Positions 11,621 through 24,037 of a stretch of 64,000 nucleotides of DNA are shown piece by piece. Source of the stretch: Liopterus haemorrhoidalis (taxonomy: Eukaryota; Arthropoda; Insecta; Coleoptera; Dytiscidae); contig OZ020611.1 in assembly GCA_963971575.1 (NCBI GenBank), positions 226,106,260 through 226,170,259 on the forward strand, given 5' to 3'. How positions within the stretch are numbered: position 1 is the stretch's first letter; every line of letters starts with the position of its first letter. A program made the position numbers and the translations under genes. The notes below the pieces were generated by a model that was not told the origin of the DNA, searched no databases, and saw nothing but the letters and a program-made list of their open reading frames with translations.

Positions 11621-13789
11621 GACGAAGTTACTAAAAAATATTTAATTTTTCAAAAATAGGGTTTTCTTGGATTATCTATGCATTAAGGGGATCGATGGTT
11701 ATCGATAAATATATATTTGTTTATATTTTGTGCCAAAATTCAATGACTAATAGATTGCTTCGAAAAATTTTCAAATAGTTTCTTAATTCATCGATTTATT
11801 TAATCGTCGCGTTTCTAAAATCACCGATTGAAAATCCGATCAGCAATTGGTTCCATCGGAAGAAAAGACTGATTAACTGATTGAAGCACGACCATTTATA
11901 TCAAGAAGTATAGTTGGTCATGATGGAAGAGTAACCCAATTTTCCATATGTTAGTATTGATCTTATAAGGGCTTTATGAATCGTTCCAAGTTTCAGTACT
12001 AATAATGTCGCATCGGTTCCATCGATTACATCATTTTCAACCAATGACGTAATCAATTAAATTGCTGAAGAATTTTGAATTTTTCGTATTATCTTGTTAT
12101 TTTGGACCATAACCCAATATTCTTATAAGGACTTTATGGTCTAACGACGGTTTTATGAATGGTATTTTGTATTTGTTGATATCAAGTTTCATTTCAAGTG
12201 TCTGCAAAGTCCAACTTAATTTGGTACATATACTATTTAAAATCTGTACTAATATTTCCTACCAACCACATAAACTTAACATCAATGTTATAAATTCATA
12301 CAATCATCATCTCAAAATTATATTTTCATCTTTAATCTGCAACAAAATCAACGATGCATCAACTATAATTTAATAATCCTGCGGTCTCGCGTTTATACGA
12401 TGTTTCTCCATACCGTGCCATTTTCCCGAAGAGTAGAGAACAGAAAGCGAGCCTGCAAAAGGTATGTTTTCTCCACGGAAACTGTTTACCGGTTTAGTCT
12501 TAATCCGATGATTGGATTATCCTAGGAAACGGCCCGGGATCTAATGGCAATTAGCGACAATGTGTTCGCCCACCGAAATAATTGCTTTTTGTTGTATAAC
12601 TTCTGATAGTAGACTTTGTATTCTCCACAAGTAGAAGATAATTGAGATAAAAGTCATGTGAAATACAAAAAGAGTTTTCTATCGGGAGAGAGAGCTTCCT
12701 TTAAATTTATTGGGTTCAAAATGTAATTGGGTTAAGCCTTTTTTACCTCCCTTTCATTCTGAAAGTAAAAAATTAGTACACAACTTGAGTGTGGTAAACT
12801 TGTTTGGACTTGAGAATAAAAAGATAATAAACAGAATTTCTTTGTCTTTGTCGTTTCAATTTCTCACATGCTATTAAATCATTAAACTTTTCGTTTCTTG
12901 TAGAAGAATTTTAAGAAAATGGTTTTCTGCTATTTCGGCCAAACCAATTGCATCCTAAAGATAAGGGGTGACTAATAATTTTCGCCAATATTCGTCTTGT
13001 ATTATCTACCACATCTTTTCCCCCTGACTTGAAGAGTGCCAACCTAAAGAAATCATACTTGTTAAAATAAATACAATAATCAAATTTTATAAGCATTAAT
13101 GCTATAAGCTGTTCACTTTTGTAAGAACAAACTAGATCTGGTTATTTTGGTGATTTTTATAGTGTATTACTGACTTTTAGAAACTTGGTTATATTGTAAA
13201 AAAAGCTTTACAGTTTTGGATTAAGTTTGTATTATTTTAGGTTAGTATTATATTTACAAAATATTTAAGATGTCACTATTAAAAATGAAATATGACAAAT
13301 TATATTTTTTAAATGATATATTTATAATCTTGTAACAGATTTATTAATAATTGAAACTTTTATTACATGAAAAAAACTATGATTGAACTAAAAATTAAAC
13401 AATTTAACCTGAAACAGAAAACAGTTTGTGTAAACTATGTCCTTAAATCTAACAAAACACACACAAATCACAATAAAAAATTGTATTATGCTCACAATCA
13501 AAATCTATTCAAATACACATCTTGACAAACTGTCCACCAACACGTCTCAACTTGTACTGACCCTCGAAGGCCACGCCGTTAGGGCGTTTTATGACTGAGA
13601 ACAATCAGACTTTTCAAATTATTACATTCAAAAAAGTTTAGTTTTAAGTAAAAAGTATGAGTGAAGAAGAGACGATAGCTGTGTAAAACAATAATTTATC
13701 GACTTTATAAGAATAAAAAAGGATAGAAAAGTTGCTTAAAAAAATTTTAAAACAAAAGTAAAATGTAACATAAGCACTGGTCCGTCACA
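11621..13789. other. intron stretch with a GC-richer island at about 12380-12600
   Basis: No known protein domain. At 12380-12600 the sequence is less AT-rich and not obviously repetitive, and contains GTATGT after AAAAG at 12456-12466, which resembles a splice donor. None of the three frames gives an UNC-5 thrombospondin or other recognisable domain, and no acceptor is evident. It could be a conserved regulatory island or an unrecognised exon. Confidence 0.35.
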
Positions 13790-14170
13790 AATAATTTTGC
13801 AACTAATGCAATTATTTTGCACTTTACCGTTGCTGGGCCGGCAACTGATACATCAATGGCCCATTGATGACCCAGCTAACGGCCACCGGAACACTGGCCC
13901 AGTGCGAAATGCCAGCACTGGTCCATTACTTTCAATGCCGGGGAGTATGTGCTTCAACAGTACTGGCCCGTATAAAAATGTTTGCTTGGATTAATACAAA
14001 TAAGGAGTGCTTATAAAATGCTGGTAATGTACTTCGTATAGACGGAGTGCGAAATACAAATGTGAAGTACATTATTAATACTGGCGTTGCACTTACTTTT
14101 GGTGCCAGCAATTTACCAGCAGTAAAAGCAGTTTGCCGGCATTCGGCCGTTAGTTAAATGTTTGCTGGGT
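13790..14170. mobile_element. CCAGCAAACATT MITE, rearranged copy
   Basis: The left two-thirds (13795-13990) is the inverse complement of the left arm of the copy at 33442-33815, ending TATAAAAATGTTTGCTTGG. The right arm (about 14002-14170) keeps the same orientation and ends AATGTTTGCTGGGT. The segment TAAAAAGTATGAGTGAAGAA near 13640 also occurs inside the other copy. The ORF at 13797-13994 is an artefact of this repeat. Confidence 0.65.
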
Positions 14171-14238
14171 TGTATGTCTTACTATACAGACTTTAAAAAC
14201 GATGTTTGATGAATTATGTCCGTGGGTAACATTAAGTA

Positions 14239-14475
14239 AATTAATGAATTAATAGGATTCGGAGAAGAGGAAAAATAAAAAAAAGTTTTTTTAACTAAAC
14301 TTACATTTCGATTTAATTCAAATCTTCATTAGAGCTAATTATTTTTAACTTCAGTGACTTTTAACTAGCTCTGATGAAGATTTGATCTATCATCATTTGA
14401 AAAATTGAAAGATAAGCTTAGTTAAATAAATTTCTTTGTTTTTTTCACTTGTCCGAATCCTATTAATTCATTAAT
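14239..14475. mobile_element. foldback MITE with AATTAATAGGATTCGGA ends
   Basis: About 237 bp. The left end TTAATGAATTAATAGGATTC is matched in complement at the right end, and the inversion extends inward with decreasing identity (AACTAAACTTA / TAAGCTTAGTT, AATCTTCATTAGAGC / GCTCTGATGAAGATT). The transcript would fold back on itself. Superfamily not assigned. Confidence 0.6.
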
Positions 14476-14520
14476 TATATAAAACCGATGTTTGATATTT
14501 TATTTTGATTAAAACGTATA

Positions 14521-15578
14521 GAAAAAATTGATGTGAAGTGTGAATTTTCACACATTTCAGGGTTTTGCAGGTATTTAGTAACTGAATGATGATTATTTGG
14601 GATGCCAAAACAAATTTTATGTCAAAATATTTTTTTATGAATTTTAATTCGAATGCCTAATACCATTATTTAAGTTTCTAAATATGTGCAGTATTTTTTT
14701 TACATAGCAAGGTTCATTAAGATTTTGAAAATTGCGCCTATGGCTTCTATTGGTTGCTTAAATAATTAGCCCTGCCCTCTGATTTCGTATACATTGCAAA
14801 CATTTCAACACTTCCCACTGATTATTAAATTTACTCTTTTAAAAATTAAATGCAACATTTGCCAAAATATAACTAGAATTTTGACAAAATAATTTAAACA
14901 AAATAAAAATGCAAAAAAAAACAGAAAAAATAAATATTGACGGGATTTGAACCGAGTTCGAACGTTATCGCTTCGTAAGTTGCAATACTAAGCGATAACA
15001 TTACCACTGGACTATAAATGTTCACTCGTTTACTGTTTTAAATAGCGGACTAAATATTTTACATATTGTAGTTAAAAACACAAAAAATGCGTTATTTTCC
15101 GAAAACATAATCGGATCCAAAATTCCTGTTGTACTATTCCGGTTCACACCAATGTACATTACTTAGATTTTTTTCAGATTTTTAGTTTAAACCATCTGGG
15201 CTACAGGGTGTGGGACAAAAAAATTTTTGCACAATTTTGGCAAAAATCGCGTCAAAATAATTTATTTTGCAAAAATAAAAATTTGATCGTTAATCCACGT
15301 ACCAAGGGCTTTCATATGATACCCTACACAGAATTGTAAAAACATATTTTTTTTTTTCGATGAGCATATATTTGTTTATATTTTTAGGGGGATATGTTTT
15401 TTAGATGTTTTAGTATTTTTCCTATGTGCGGGTCAAAGAGGTGTATAAGCATGCCAAATTTCAACTCTCTAGGTTTAGCCGTTTGGCTACAATTTTTACC
15501 GAACAGACAGACAGACAGACAGACGACAAAATGACGGTATAAGGGTTTTTTGGTCATACCTACAAAACCCTAAAAACA
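14521..15578 (-). mobile_element. tRNA-bearing 1-kb repeat (family B), copy 1
   Basis: Starts AAAAAATTGATGTGAAGTGT and ends TACCTACAAAACCCTAAAAA, after a short (CAGA)n tract at 15508-15530. Both ends carry an AGGGTTTTG(C/T)AGGTAT word in inverse orientation, so the element may have short inverted termini. It matches the copies at 54484 and 60084 over its whole length. An internal tRNA-like module is at 14938-15020. No protein-coding region seen. Confidence 0.75.
14938..15020 (-). other. tRNA-like module in family B copy 1
   Basis: On the minus strand TATAGTCCAGTGGTAATG resembles an RNA polymerase III A-box and CGGTTCAAATCCCG a B-box, about 55 bases apart. A 9-bp stem TTATCGCTT / AAGCGATAA lies between them. 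The T-arm does not pair cleanly, so this is not called a functional tRNA gene. Confidence 0.6.
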
Positions 15579-16733
15579 TTGTTCACCTTTCTTTCCCTCA
15601 CTTTTTACAAAATTAACAATATATAAAACATTTTTTACGATTCACATATCGGACAGTAATAAAATTTTAATATAGTTAATTTGGAAAATTAAAATGTCGT
15701 TAACCTATTTAGTGCGGAAGTTTGAATATTGGGCGTCACAATACATAATACATGAATGTTTATGCAATTTTTTTATGATTAATCTGAAAATGAAATCACC
15801 TAACGGCAAAACGTTTAATTACATTACTTCACACGACAACCGGATGGTCCATCTATCGGCGATTACAATAATTATTGGTTTCTTCCTCAATAAATTTCAA
15901 ATATTATTATGTGTGAAAATTATCTGGGCATTCTGATTATTTTATTATTAATAATACAGGTTTAAAGATAAAAATCTTATTAGAAACGGTTGCTACTCGC
16001 TTATAGGCTACTTCAATTTTAGATAAATCAGCTGTTAACTACTGTTTATGGTTTAATTTTTACTTTCATATATTTAGTGCTTCTACTAATGTTATATAAC
16101 AAAATTTTCGATGATGAGTTTTATTTAAAAGACTGTATATTATAGTGCCTAAAAAATGTAAGAAGTAGGTCCAAAGATTTGGCGTAGTACTAAATTTCTC
16201 CTTTAAATATTTGAGAAAATTTGAAATATTCCTGAAAAATAGTCGCTATCGAAAATGCTTTAGAACGTTGCAATTTTGTGAGTGGCAAGAAAGCATACAA
16301 ACGTACAGTTTTCTTTAAGGATCTTACAGTTTGACGAAACCTGAATTCAAGGTACAGAATTACGCAAAACTAAATCGTAAAGCGTTACCAGGTGATATAT
16401 AGAATCTTCTAATAACACGTAGCAAAAAAAAGTCTTTAAATATACAAAATAATACTATAAAATAATATAAAACCCTTTTTTTTGCTGTTATATCAAATAT
16501 TTAATTTTATAGATATTGGTACACATTTTAAACGCTCCTCAACAGGCGCCAGGAAGTATATAGATACTTAATTTGACTTAGGAATCATGTTCCTTACGTT
16601 ATTAAAAAGCGCTCAAAATATTTTAAGAATAAAACAATTTTTACCATTTATTTAGAATCTGATCCCATATAATTTTTATATTGCTAAATTTAGAAAAACA
16701 TATACTATCAAATATTATTTTTGTAAACTTACC
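15579..16733. other. intron stretch, no gene seen
   Basis: The 80-codon frame at 15694-15936 starts at ATG but shows no domain, signal or codon pattern that supports a gene. No bounded mobile element was found. Confidence 0.5.
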
Positions 16734-16741
16734 CTCTCTCC

Positions 16742-17908
16742 TAGGGATGGGAAAAAAACATCGATGTATCGAAAACATCGATGTTTGTTTTAAAAACATT
16801 GATGTTGTTACCATCGATGGTCAGCTGGCGATAGTATCGATAAAACATAGATGTCTACTACCGATGTCGATGTTTAAACTTTGAAATTCAGAAACTACCG
16901 CTAGGGGCGCTGGAATCTTAAAAATTTAATTTTTATTAAAATTAGTACACACAATATAGGCGCCATCTATTGAGATATAACAATACTAATAGTGTTAGTT
17001 CTTATTCTTTTTAGCAGTTAGCAGAATACGAAAAAATAAGAAGAAACTTCTAATTTTTGCAAACAATGTGAACGACCAACGACGCCAACACACTTTTTCT
17101 TTTTGAGTCTTGTTGACACTTTCCTAGTTGTTTTTCCTCCAATTCCTGGATTTTTGTAAGTTTTCATTAGCTATTTTTTTATATATTGAAGTTGGCTTTT
17201 CCTAAACAAAATGATCAAAAGCTTCAATTAATCGGTAAAAGTAACTAGAATTGAAAATCTAGTTACTTTATTTCAACTTAAAAAAGTATAAAAATAATTG
17301 TGTATGACAGTGTTATTTTTATGTTAAATAATATAAAATTAACATTAAGATTACTATATTAGTATTGTAATAAAATCCAATATTTCATTTTAGAAATGTA
17401 AAAATAGTAAGGTCTGTTCCTTTGGTTTAGGCGGAACTAGATTTTCAATTCTAGTTACTTTTACCATGTGATTGAAGCTTTTGATCATTTTGTTCAGGAA
17501 AAGTCAACTTCAATATATAAAAAAATATGTAATGACAAATTACAAAAATGAAAATTGCGGTTAGTTCCGCCTAATCGTTTGGAATAGACTGTAGGTACAA
17601 ATTAGGATTATTATATTGGGTATAATAATATTAGTGTGAAATTTATTACTATTAAAAACGAATATTTCTATTTCAAAATCTAATAAATGCTTTTTGTGTA
17701 TTATGTGTTACTTTTTTCGTATTTTATCTTTACATTATTAAATAAAACATATATAATATAAATAAATAGCTTTTCTTAATATTAATAAAACATCGATGTT
17801 TCCGATACATCGATGTTTTTCCTTAGATGTTTTTTCAACATCGATAGTAAGCGCCGATGTTAACATCGATGTTAAACATCGATGTTTTGCCTTCGATGTA
17901 CAACCCTA
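16742..17908. mobile_element. hAT-type element with ACATCGATGT subterminal words
   Basis: 1167 bp with ends TAGGGATGGGAA and, in complement, TAGGGTTGTACA. Perfect 8-bp duplication CTCTCTCC (16734-16741 and 17909-17916). Multiple ACATCGATGT palindromes cluster within about 150 bp of each end. ORFs reported there (16681-16884, 17796-18125) are translations of these words. The interior contains MITE family A sequence in both orientations. Confidence 0.85.
17160..17592. mobile_element. MITE family A, inverted pair nested in hAT element
   Basis: 17410-17592 is a copy with ends TTTAGGCGGAACTAG and, in complement, GATTAGGCGGAACTAAC. 17160-17280 is a partial copy in opposite orientation (CTTCAATTAATCGGTAAAAG against CTTTTACCATGTGATTGAAG). 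The two can pair as a hairpin. Confidence 0.6.
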
Positions 17909-18596
17909 CTCTCTCCTGCGGTATTGGTGGAATTTATCTAATAGTGCAATAGACAAATTAAGATCAAAAGTCGTATCTTTTAATATAAGATATTTATTGG
18001 CTATTTATTATTTTACAAAGACACTCTGTCAAACGCTGCTTTTGCTTGGTTTGCAGACTCGCGCAGCCCCCAAAAAGATAACTAAAAAATATTTTATGTT
18101 TCGTATAACTATCAACGCAATATAACCATTGTAATATATAATTTACTAAGAACACCGAGGGCTTTCTGTTAAATATCTACCGTAATATATATTAGTAGGT
18201 TTACATTCAGAATGTAGACACACTGCTTCGATTGAACGCATGCGCACTGGTCAGGCGCCAGGAAGTTCCACTTCCATTGTAGACTTAGTACGCTAGCTCC
18301 CCACGAAAGACTTTTCAAGGTGAAGTAAAATCTCCCTCAAGTGTGTTTGCTTCGGATGAACACAGTCATCGAGTGTCACAGAACCTACCTAGAATAAACC
18401 ACTACCGTGTTAACGTGTACATGTGTGTTAACAGCGTTTATATTTTTGTAAAAATTAATTCTGTGCATCATTTAATAACGAAGCTATTTATAGTTTCACC
18501 GATAAGTATGGAAAATACCGATTCCATCGATAAATAAAAAGACATAGCTAAATATTAATTCAGAGATACAACTAATCATTTTAGGCTGAGTGGGCC

Positions 18597-18712
18597 TACG
18601 GTTGCAATGGCCAAGAATTTTTGTGAAAAATGTTTTGTCCGTACTATGGATCAGTCTCACGATTCCACACTTTCAAAGCGAGTGAGTTGGCCAGTACGCT
18701 ACTGCAACCGTA
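18597..18712. mobile_element. 116-bp MITE with TACGGTTGCA ends
   Basis: Left end TACGGTTGCAATGGCC; right end in complement TACGGTTGCAGTAGCG, followed by a shared TTGGCCA word. Very short and non-coding. The duplication was not resolved. Confidence 0.5.
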
Positions 18713-18799
18713 TGTATTGTTAGTAACTAATTTATATAACCTATAATAACTGGTACCTATAAAATTGCAACCCCCATATTTCTACAGCATGAGCTGCCT

Positions 18800-19520
18800 T
18801 GTATAATATTTATATATTTGTCAAATTATTATTTGGGGCAGGTCTTGACAAGCGTCCACTAATCGCAAACTTCAGCAACCTTTTGAGCCGCGTCATACAG
18901 GAGACTAGTGGAGCTAAATACACACGGCTACATCCCAAACCTTGGCGATATGCAGTCGCAGAAATTACGCCAGATCCAGTGTCCGCAAAATGCGGAGTGA
19001 TTCGAGCAGCACTGCTTTCTGCATCCTGCAGATTAAAGATGTGGCAGTAAATCTGCAAGCGGGAATGGACTCGATTTCCCTTCGATAGGATGCTATCATA
19101 CCACCCAAAACACCAACTATCAGGACTACAAGCTTAACTTGAAACCCTGGATACAGCTTTCTTAGCTCGGATAAGAGATCCATATACTTGGACCTCTTTT
19201 CCTCCTCTTTGAGAGCGATATTCTTCACAGCTGGACTTGAGAATTGGATCACATCTGTTTGGTCTCGATATCCAGGAGGGTTATGTCCGGCTTAGTGGCT
19301 GTCAGTAACCTCGAGGTGGGGCAGAAGTAATTCCAATAAATTCGGAATTTTCCACCATCGATTCTATGTCAGAAGGGACGTATGGTATAACCGGTATTTG
19401 GTCAATACCATAGGCATGTCTAAGATGGTAGTAGAGCACGCGGAGAACAACATTATGTCGAGACACGTAGCTCGACGCTGCAAGAGATGGACAAGCAGAC
19501 AGAATATGCGTAATCGTTTC
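18800..19520 (-). pseudogene. LINE C-terminal region with R2/R4-like endonuclease remnant
   Basis: The minus strand encodes, across frameshifts, SYVSRHNVVLRVLYYHLRHA-like sequence near 19450, then a 95-residue piece (18965-19252) with SSPAVKNIALKEEEKRSKY, LLSELRKLYPGFQVKLVV and LIVGVLGGM. This pattern is known from the C-terminal restriction-like endonuclease region of non-LTR retrotransposons. The catalytic segment appears altered: IQFSSPA where I would expect an acidic residue in place of Q. The reverse transcriptase itself is not seen. Confidence 0.6.
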
Positions 19521-20334
19521 AAATTATTATTATTATTTTTGGAAATACCAGTAATTTTCCTGAATGCGGCTGAAAAAATTGTATATGAATACCGAACTTC
19601 AACTGTCTGGGTCCAGCCAATAAGCCACAGCAAATAGACAGAAGAAAAAAATATACGATTCACTGTATATTACGTTTTTTTGATTATACCTACGAAATCC
19701 TAATTTGTCTTTCCAACTTTCTGGTACAAATATGTTCCGAAACCTTAGAGCTGATAAAAATCTCAAAAATTTTATTACCATTACAACATTTTTTCTTTTA
19801 TAATTGGAAAATAGAGATGACCGATATTTCAAAAAAATTATTCAATAAATAATTTTAATAAGCAGTCGTAGGTGTATTTTCTTCTTAACTTGTAAAGATC
19901 TCACTACATATGTTAAATAAGTGTTGCATCATAGTTTTATGATGTTATGGAAGGCGCTATAAAAAGATATAAAATATTTATGCGGCGTGTGTTTAAGTTT
20001 CGGTATCTGAATATGTCCGCTTTTAGCCTCAGATATGTCTGGCCCCGAGCACGCTCTCTGTATCAACTCTGGGAAAGTGACAACTTTGTGGTTATTACCG
20101 TTAAATATGGGGTTATATGGTGATAATTTCATAAAATATTTATAAATGAGGAACGAGTTTTTAACTCCATCATAATTGGGAGTAGAATTTTAAAAATCTT
20201 TTTTGGAAAGGGTTCTGTAATTATATTAGGTATAAAATTGGAGATGCTTAAATTTGTATGAATTTGTAGTATCATACCAGGTGTTTTCTAACTTTTTGCT
20301 ATTATTATTTTATAGTTCATATATTTTAATATTT

Positions 20335-20560
20335 TCTTTTAAATATGTTCAAACTTTCTATCAAGAATAATACGCTTGTCCGTTCTTTCCTGCCACTTGA
20401 AAGCTCCCAGTCAATCTTCTTTCGGAATACCTTCAAAATAATCCTGAATTGCAGCATCAATCTCTTCCTTAGACGAAAACCTTCTACCCCGTAATTTTTA
20501 AGCCCAAAATATATCCGAAAGTCGTACATCAGGTGATAATGGCGGGAATCGTTCACCTAA
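20335..20560 (-). pseudogene. mariner-like transposase, C-terminal fragment
   Basis: Minus-strand frames give PPLSPDVRLSDIFWA, then LRGRRFSSKEEIDAAIQDYF and KWQERTDKRIILDRKF. This follows the order of the third-aspartate region and C-terminus of mariner-type transposases. Frames shift at least once and a stop follows FWA. No termini identified. Confidence 0.5.
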
Positions 20561-20882
20561 TTTTTTTTTTTTTTTTATTTCACTTCGCGGTTCTTCGGTC
20601 AAAATGCCTAGGATACGAGATATTTAAACATATGCATAACAACCAGAGCATTATGAACCCATAACGCCCTCTCATTACGCCCTCAACAAATATTAGTCTC
20701 TAGTCTCATTTACGACCGGTACCTTATTTTTGGTTGCCATAGTCTAAAGTTTTGGTATTCTTTTTCATATTTATGTTCGGATTTAAATGGTAACAAACTT
20801 TTTGTTGCTTTTTGTGCATTTTTCTCGATATATTCGGGTAATCCTTGCATATTCATTGTGATTGTAAAATTAATTCTAATTA

Positions 20883-20945
20883 GAGATGTATCATTCGCGA
20901 ACGATTCGTTCCAAAAGAACGAAACGTTGCAGTGAATTGATACGA
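20883..20945. mobile_element. hAT-like terminus with GAACGATTCGTTC palindrome
   Basis: AGAGATGTATCATTCGCG followed by GAACGATTCGTTC and AAAAGAACGAAACG resembles one end of a hAT-type element. The other end was not found. Confidence 0.35.
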
Positions 20946-21329
20946 CCGAATCTTTTAATAAGTGGTGCGATGTCTGGACCATATGCTACGACTACTATTT
21001 GTTCCGCTCTCTACAAAATTCTCTTAACGGAAAAAATTTCGCATCTTTCGACGATATCAAAATTCACCTCTACAGATTTTTCGAGAGCAAAGACGGAACC
21101 TTCTGGAGAGATGGCATTATGAAATTGCCTGAGCGTTTGTCCAAAGTTATAGAAAATAATGGACAGTACATTTGATAATAAAAGTTTATTTAGAATGTAT
21201 GTTTTATTGAAATAAAGGTGAAAAAAAAAAAACGAATGGACTCATGTAACAACCATATTTGTTTCGTGGTTCATGTTCTTTTCGGATAAGTTTGTATTTA
21301 TTTGCTACCATGAAAGAAAATGGATTCCG

Positions 21330-22250
21330 TCTGTTGAAAAAGTACTACTTTTTGCGAGGAGAGCCATTAAAGATATTGAAGCAAAGCTAAAAAATGATCA
21401 TGGGAACGGCTCTGTCGCATTGAACGATTCACAAGTGGTTCACTGAATCTCGTTGTGGTCATATATGAGCACGAATGTTTAGTGGATTTCCCTTAGCGAG
21501 CGTGCTCCGCAGAAGGCGAAAAGGATCCCCTGATTTTCTGTAATTCGCAAAACATAATCGAATATCTGGAAATGGGAAAAACGATCACTGGAAAATATAA
21601 TGCTGCTTTATTAGATCGATTACACGCTGAACTAATGAAAAAGTGGCCAAATATTTTGTTCCACCATGATAATGCATAAGCTCACTCGTCCGCAATTGCA
21701 AGAGCCAGATTGACTTCCCATCCACTCAGGTCCGGATTATCCCCTTAGACAAAAAAGACATTTGTCTAGGGCCCGTAATTTTCAAGTGCCCGGATTTGGT
21801 AGATGATGTCTTTTTTTTTGCTCTCCACTTGAATTTGGGAGGTGAAGACCTTTTTTTTGTTTGCTCTCCACTTGGATTTGGGAGGTGAAGTCCTTTTTTT
21901 TTTGTACTTCACTTGGTTTTGGAAGGTAAGGACCTTTTTAAAAAAAATATAGGTTGAGGGCCCGTAAATCATAGGTTGAGGGCCCGTAAATCAAAAATGT
22001 CTTGGGCCCGGAGAAGGCTTAGTCCGCCACTGCATCCACTATATTCTCCAGATTTGCCCCCCTGAGACTTCCAAATATAAAGAAATAGCTCGCTAAGAAA
22101 AGGTTCGCATTGAACGACGAGATCATCGCTGAAACACCTAGTAAGCCTCTTCTGCAGACTTTTGGAAGGCTTAAAATGGTTAGAATAACTTTGGACAAAA
22201 TGTATCGAGCTAAATGGAGACTATGTTAAAAATTAAGTCACATTTTGGTA
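21330..22250 (+). pseudogene. degenerate mariner transposase interrupted by a hAT MITE
   Basis: The + strand frames give EYLEMGKTITGKYNAALLDR, LFHHDNA.AHSSAIARARL, then after the insert YSPDLPP, and LWTKCIELNGDYVKN near the end. These are the segments around the second and third catalytic aspartates and the C-terminus of mariner transposases. Several stops and frameshifts. The insert at 21727-22032 separates the second and third aspartate regions. Confidence 0.7.
21727..22032. mobile_element. hAT-type MITE nested in mariner, with 40-bp minisatellite
   Basis: 306 bp, ends CAGGTCCGGATTATCC and, in complement, CAGTGGCGGACTAAG. Perfect 8-bp duplication CATCCACT (21719-21726 and 22033-22040). The middle has three imperfect copies of a unit with GCTCTCCACTTG and GATTTGGGAGGTGAAG, separated by T-runs. 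Confidence 0.85.
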
Positions 22251-23555
22251 AAAAATGTTCTCTTATTTCCCTGATTTATCCCCTCTCGTAGAAGAAGCTT
22301 CTGATTTACACTGTTAAATTTATCAACGTGTTGAAAAACAACATTTAACTATTCAACTAATATTCAATTTAAAATTCCAAACTATCTTTCAGCAAATTGG
22401 CGGAGGTTTAAAACTTTACCGTAACATACAATTTAATAAAGTTCCGTCAACAGGAGAAATAATTAGTAACTTTCACAATTATAAACATTTCAGTATACGG
22501 CATCATGAATTATGTGCGTAAGTAAATAAATTATATATTTTAATTGATTGTGGGTGTATCGAATTTCACCGACGACCAGCGATCAGCGGCCTCACACTCG
22601 TTGCGGTTATTCACAACAGATGTTGAATAAGATATATACTATTGCATCACAGTTTTATGACCCCAGAGAAGATCTTAAAGTGACCACAAATGAAGAATAA
22701 GTGCAACTTGACTAAATACGAGAGAGTAATAAAATAGAACATTTTAAACATGCATTTTGGTGAGACAAATTTTAAAGAAAGTGTATATTTTTATTTACAG
22801 TACAGCAGTAGGAATTCTTCTTCTTATTTGTGTCTTATTTTTAGTACTATGACTAATAATGTTTTTGAGATTTTATGTATTTGCATTTATCGCTTAGTGA
22901 AGAAGCGTTTTCCACCGGCTACTTTATTGTACCTTTCTGGTAGCACCGACGACTGATAACCTGTAATTTCTGTAATTTGGTCAAACCATTTTTTTTTTTT
23001 ATTGCCTTTCTCTAATATCTTACATTTTACTTTGTAGTACTAAGTCAAGGGCCGGCAATGTTTTCATACGACAATATGGATTTTGGCTAAATAATAGTGC
23101 AATCCGGGGCAAATCTGTAAGCTTACAGACAGAACATGTAAGAAACTGTCCATAACAAGACGAAACAACTCTGATCATTTGCCCAGAATTGTACTATTAA
23201 TGTTTGAAGTAATTGCTCAGGTTTGTTCCTTTTTTCCGAGGATATTGCTCTTCTAAAAGTAAATAAGATAATTTTATGACTTTTGGTTCTTCTTACATTT
23301 TGTGTTCTGTTTTTTGATATTGTATATGGTTAAAGTATGTAGTATTCGTGGCGTTCTTTGTAGGGTCATTCCGATCAATTTTGGCGTCTGAGGTGAACTA
23401 TATTAGAAATGTACTAAGATTTTTTTTTTTTTTTATGAAACGATTTCATTTAGAAAAAAATATTAATTTCTTAAACTTTAAAATGAAAAAATGGAAGCAA
23501 GCTGAAAATCTCATTTGGACAAATAATTGAGCATAAAGAGTTAAAATTTGGCATG
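22251..23555. other. intron stretch, no gene seen
   Basis: AT-rich, with no domain or bounded element recognised. Open frames at 22750-22956 and 23348-23530 have no supporting motif. Confidence 0.5.
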
Positions 23556-24037
23556 TATAATCTGTCTCAATTTGTAATACGAAACTAAATCTGGTTACTT
23601 TGGTGACTGTTGTGGTGTAAATAGACTTTTTTGAAACCATGTAAACTTGTAAATCTGGCTTTTACATTTTTGATGAAGTTTCATTATACTGAGGTTATAT
23701 TCACTCAAAAACTACATGTCAGATACCAAATTGACATTTCAAATTTGTGATTGACATGTCTAATATTTTGAATTATATACAAATTTTTATTTCATCTTAT
23801 TTCGCTTATTCATAATTTCTGTTCTGGTTGTATAAAATATATTTCAACTACTTGTCAATTTGTGTTTTATACAATTTGTGTTAGTAAGTTGACATATAAT
23901 TTAATGTCAATTATGAATTGTCAAATATTTTGAAAGGTGTTACTTCAGAATTACCACCCTAAGATGATATTTTAAATATACAACATAAAAAATGAAATTT
24001 TCCTGTTAGTTTCGTATTACAAAATGAGACAGATAAT
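23556..24037. mobile_element. MITE family D with ATCTGTCTCA ends
   Basis: About 480 bp with inverted ends of nearly 30 bp: AATCTGTCTCAATTTG then TAATACGAAACTAA on the left, and the complement with one or two differences on the right. AT-rich and non-coding. Related internal fragments (CTGGTTATTTTGGT) occur at 13137 and 43888. Confidence 0.65.

Noticed and set aside
12380..12600. Thrombospondin exon of unc-5 in the GC-richer island
   Set aside because: None of the frames gives W..W or the cysteine pattern, and no acceptor AG precedes the possible donor at the right place.
15694..15936. 80-codon ATG frame as a gene
   Set aside because: No domain, signal peptide or compositional difference from the surrounding intron.
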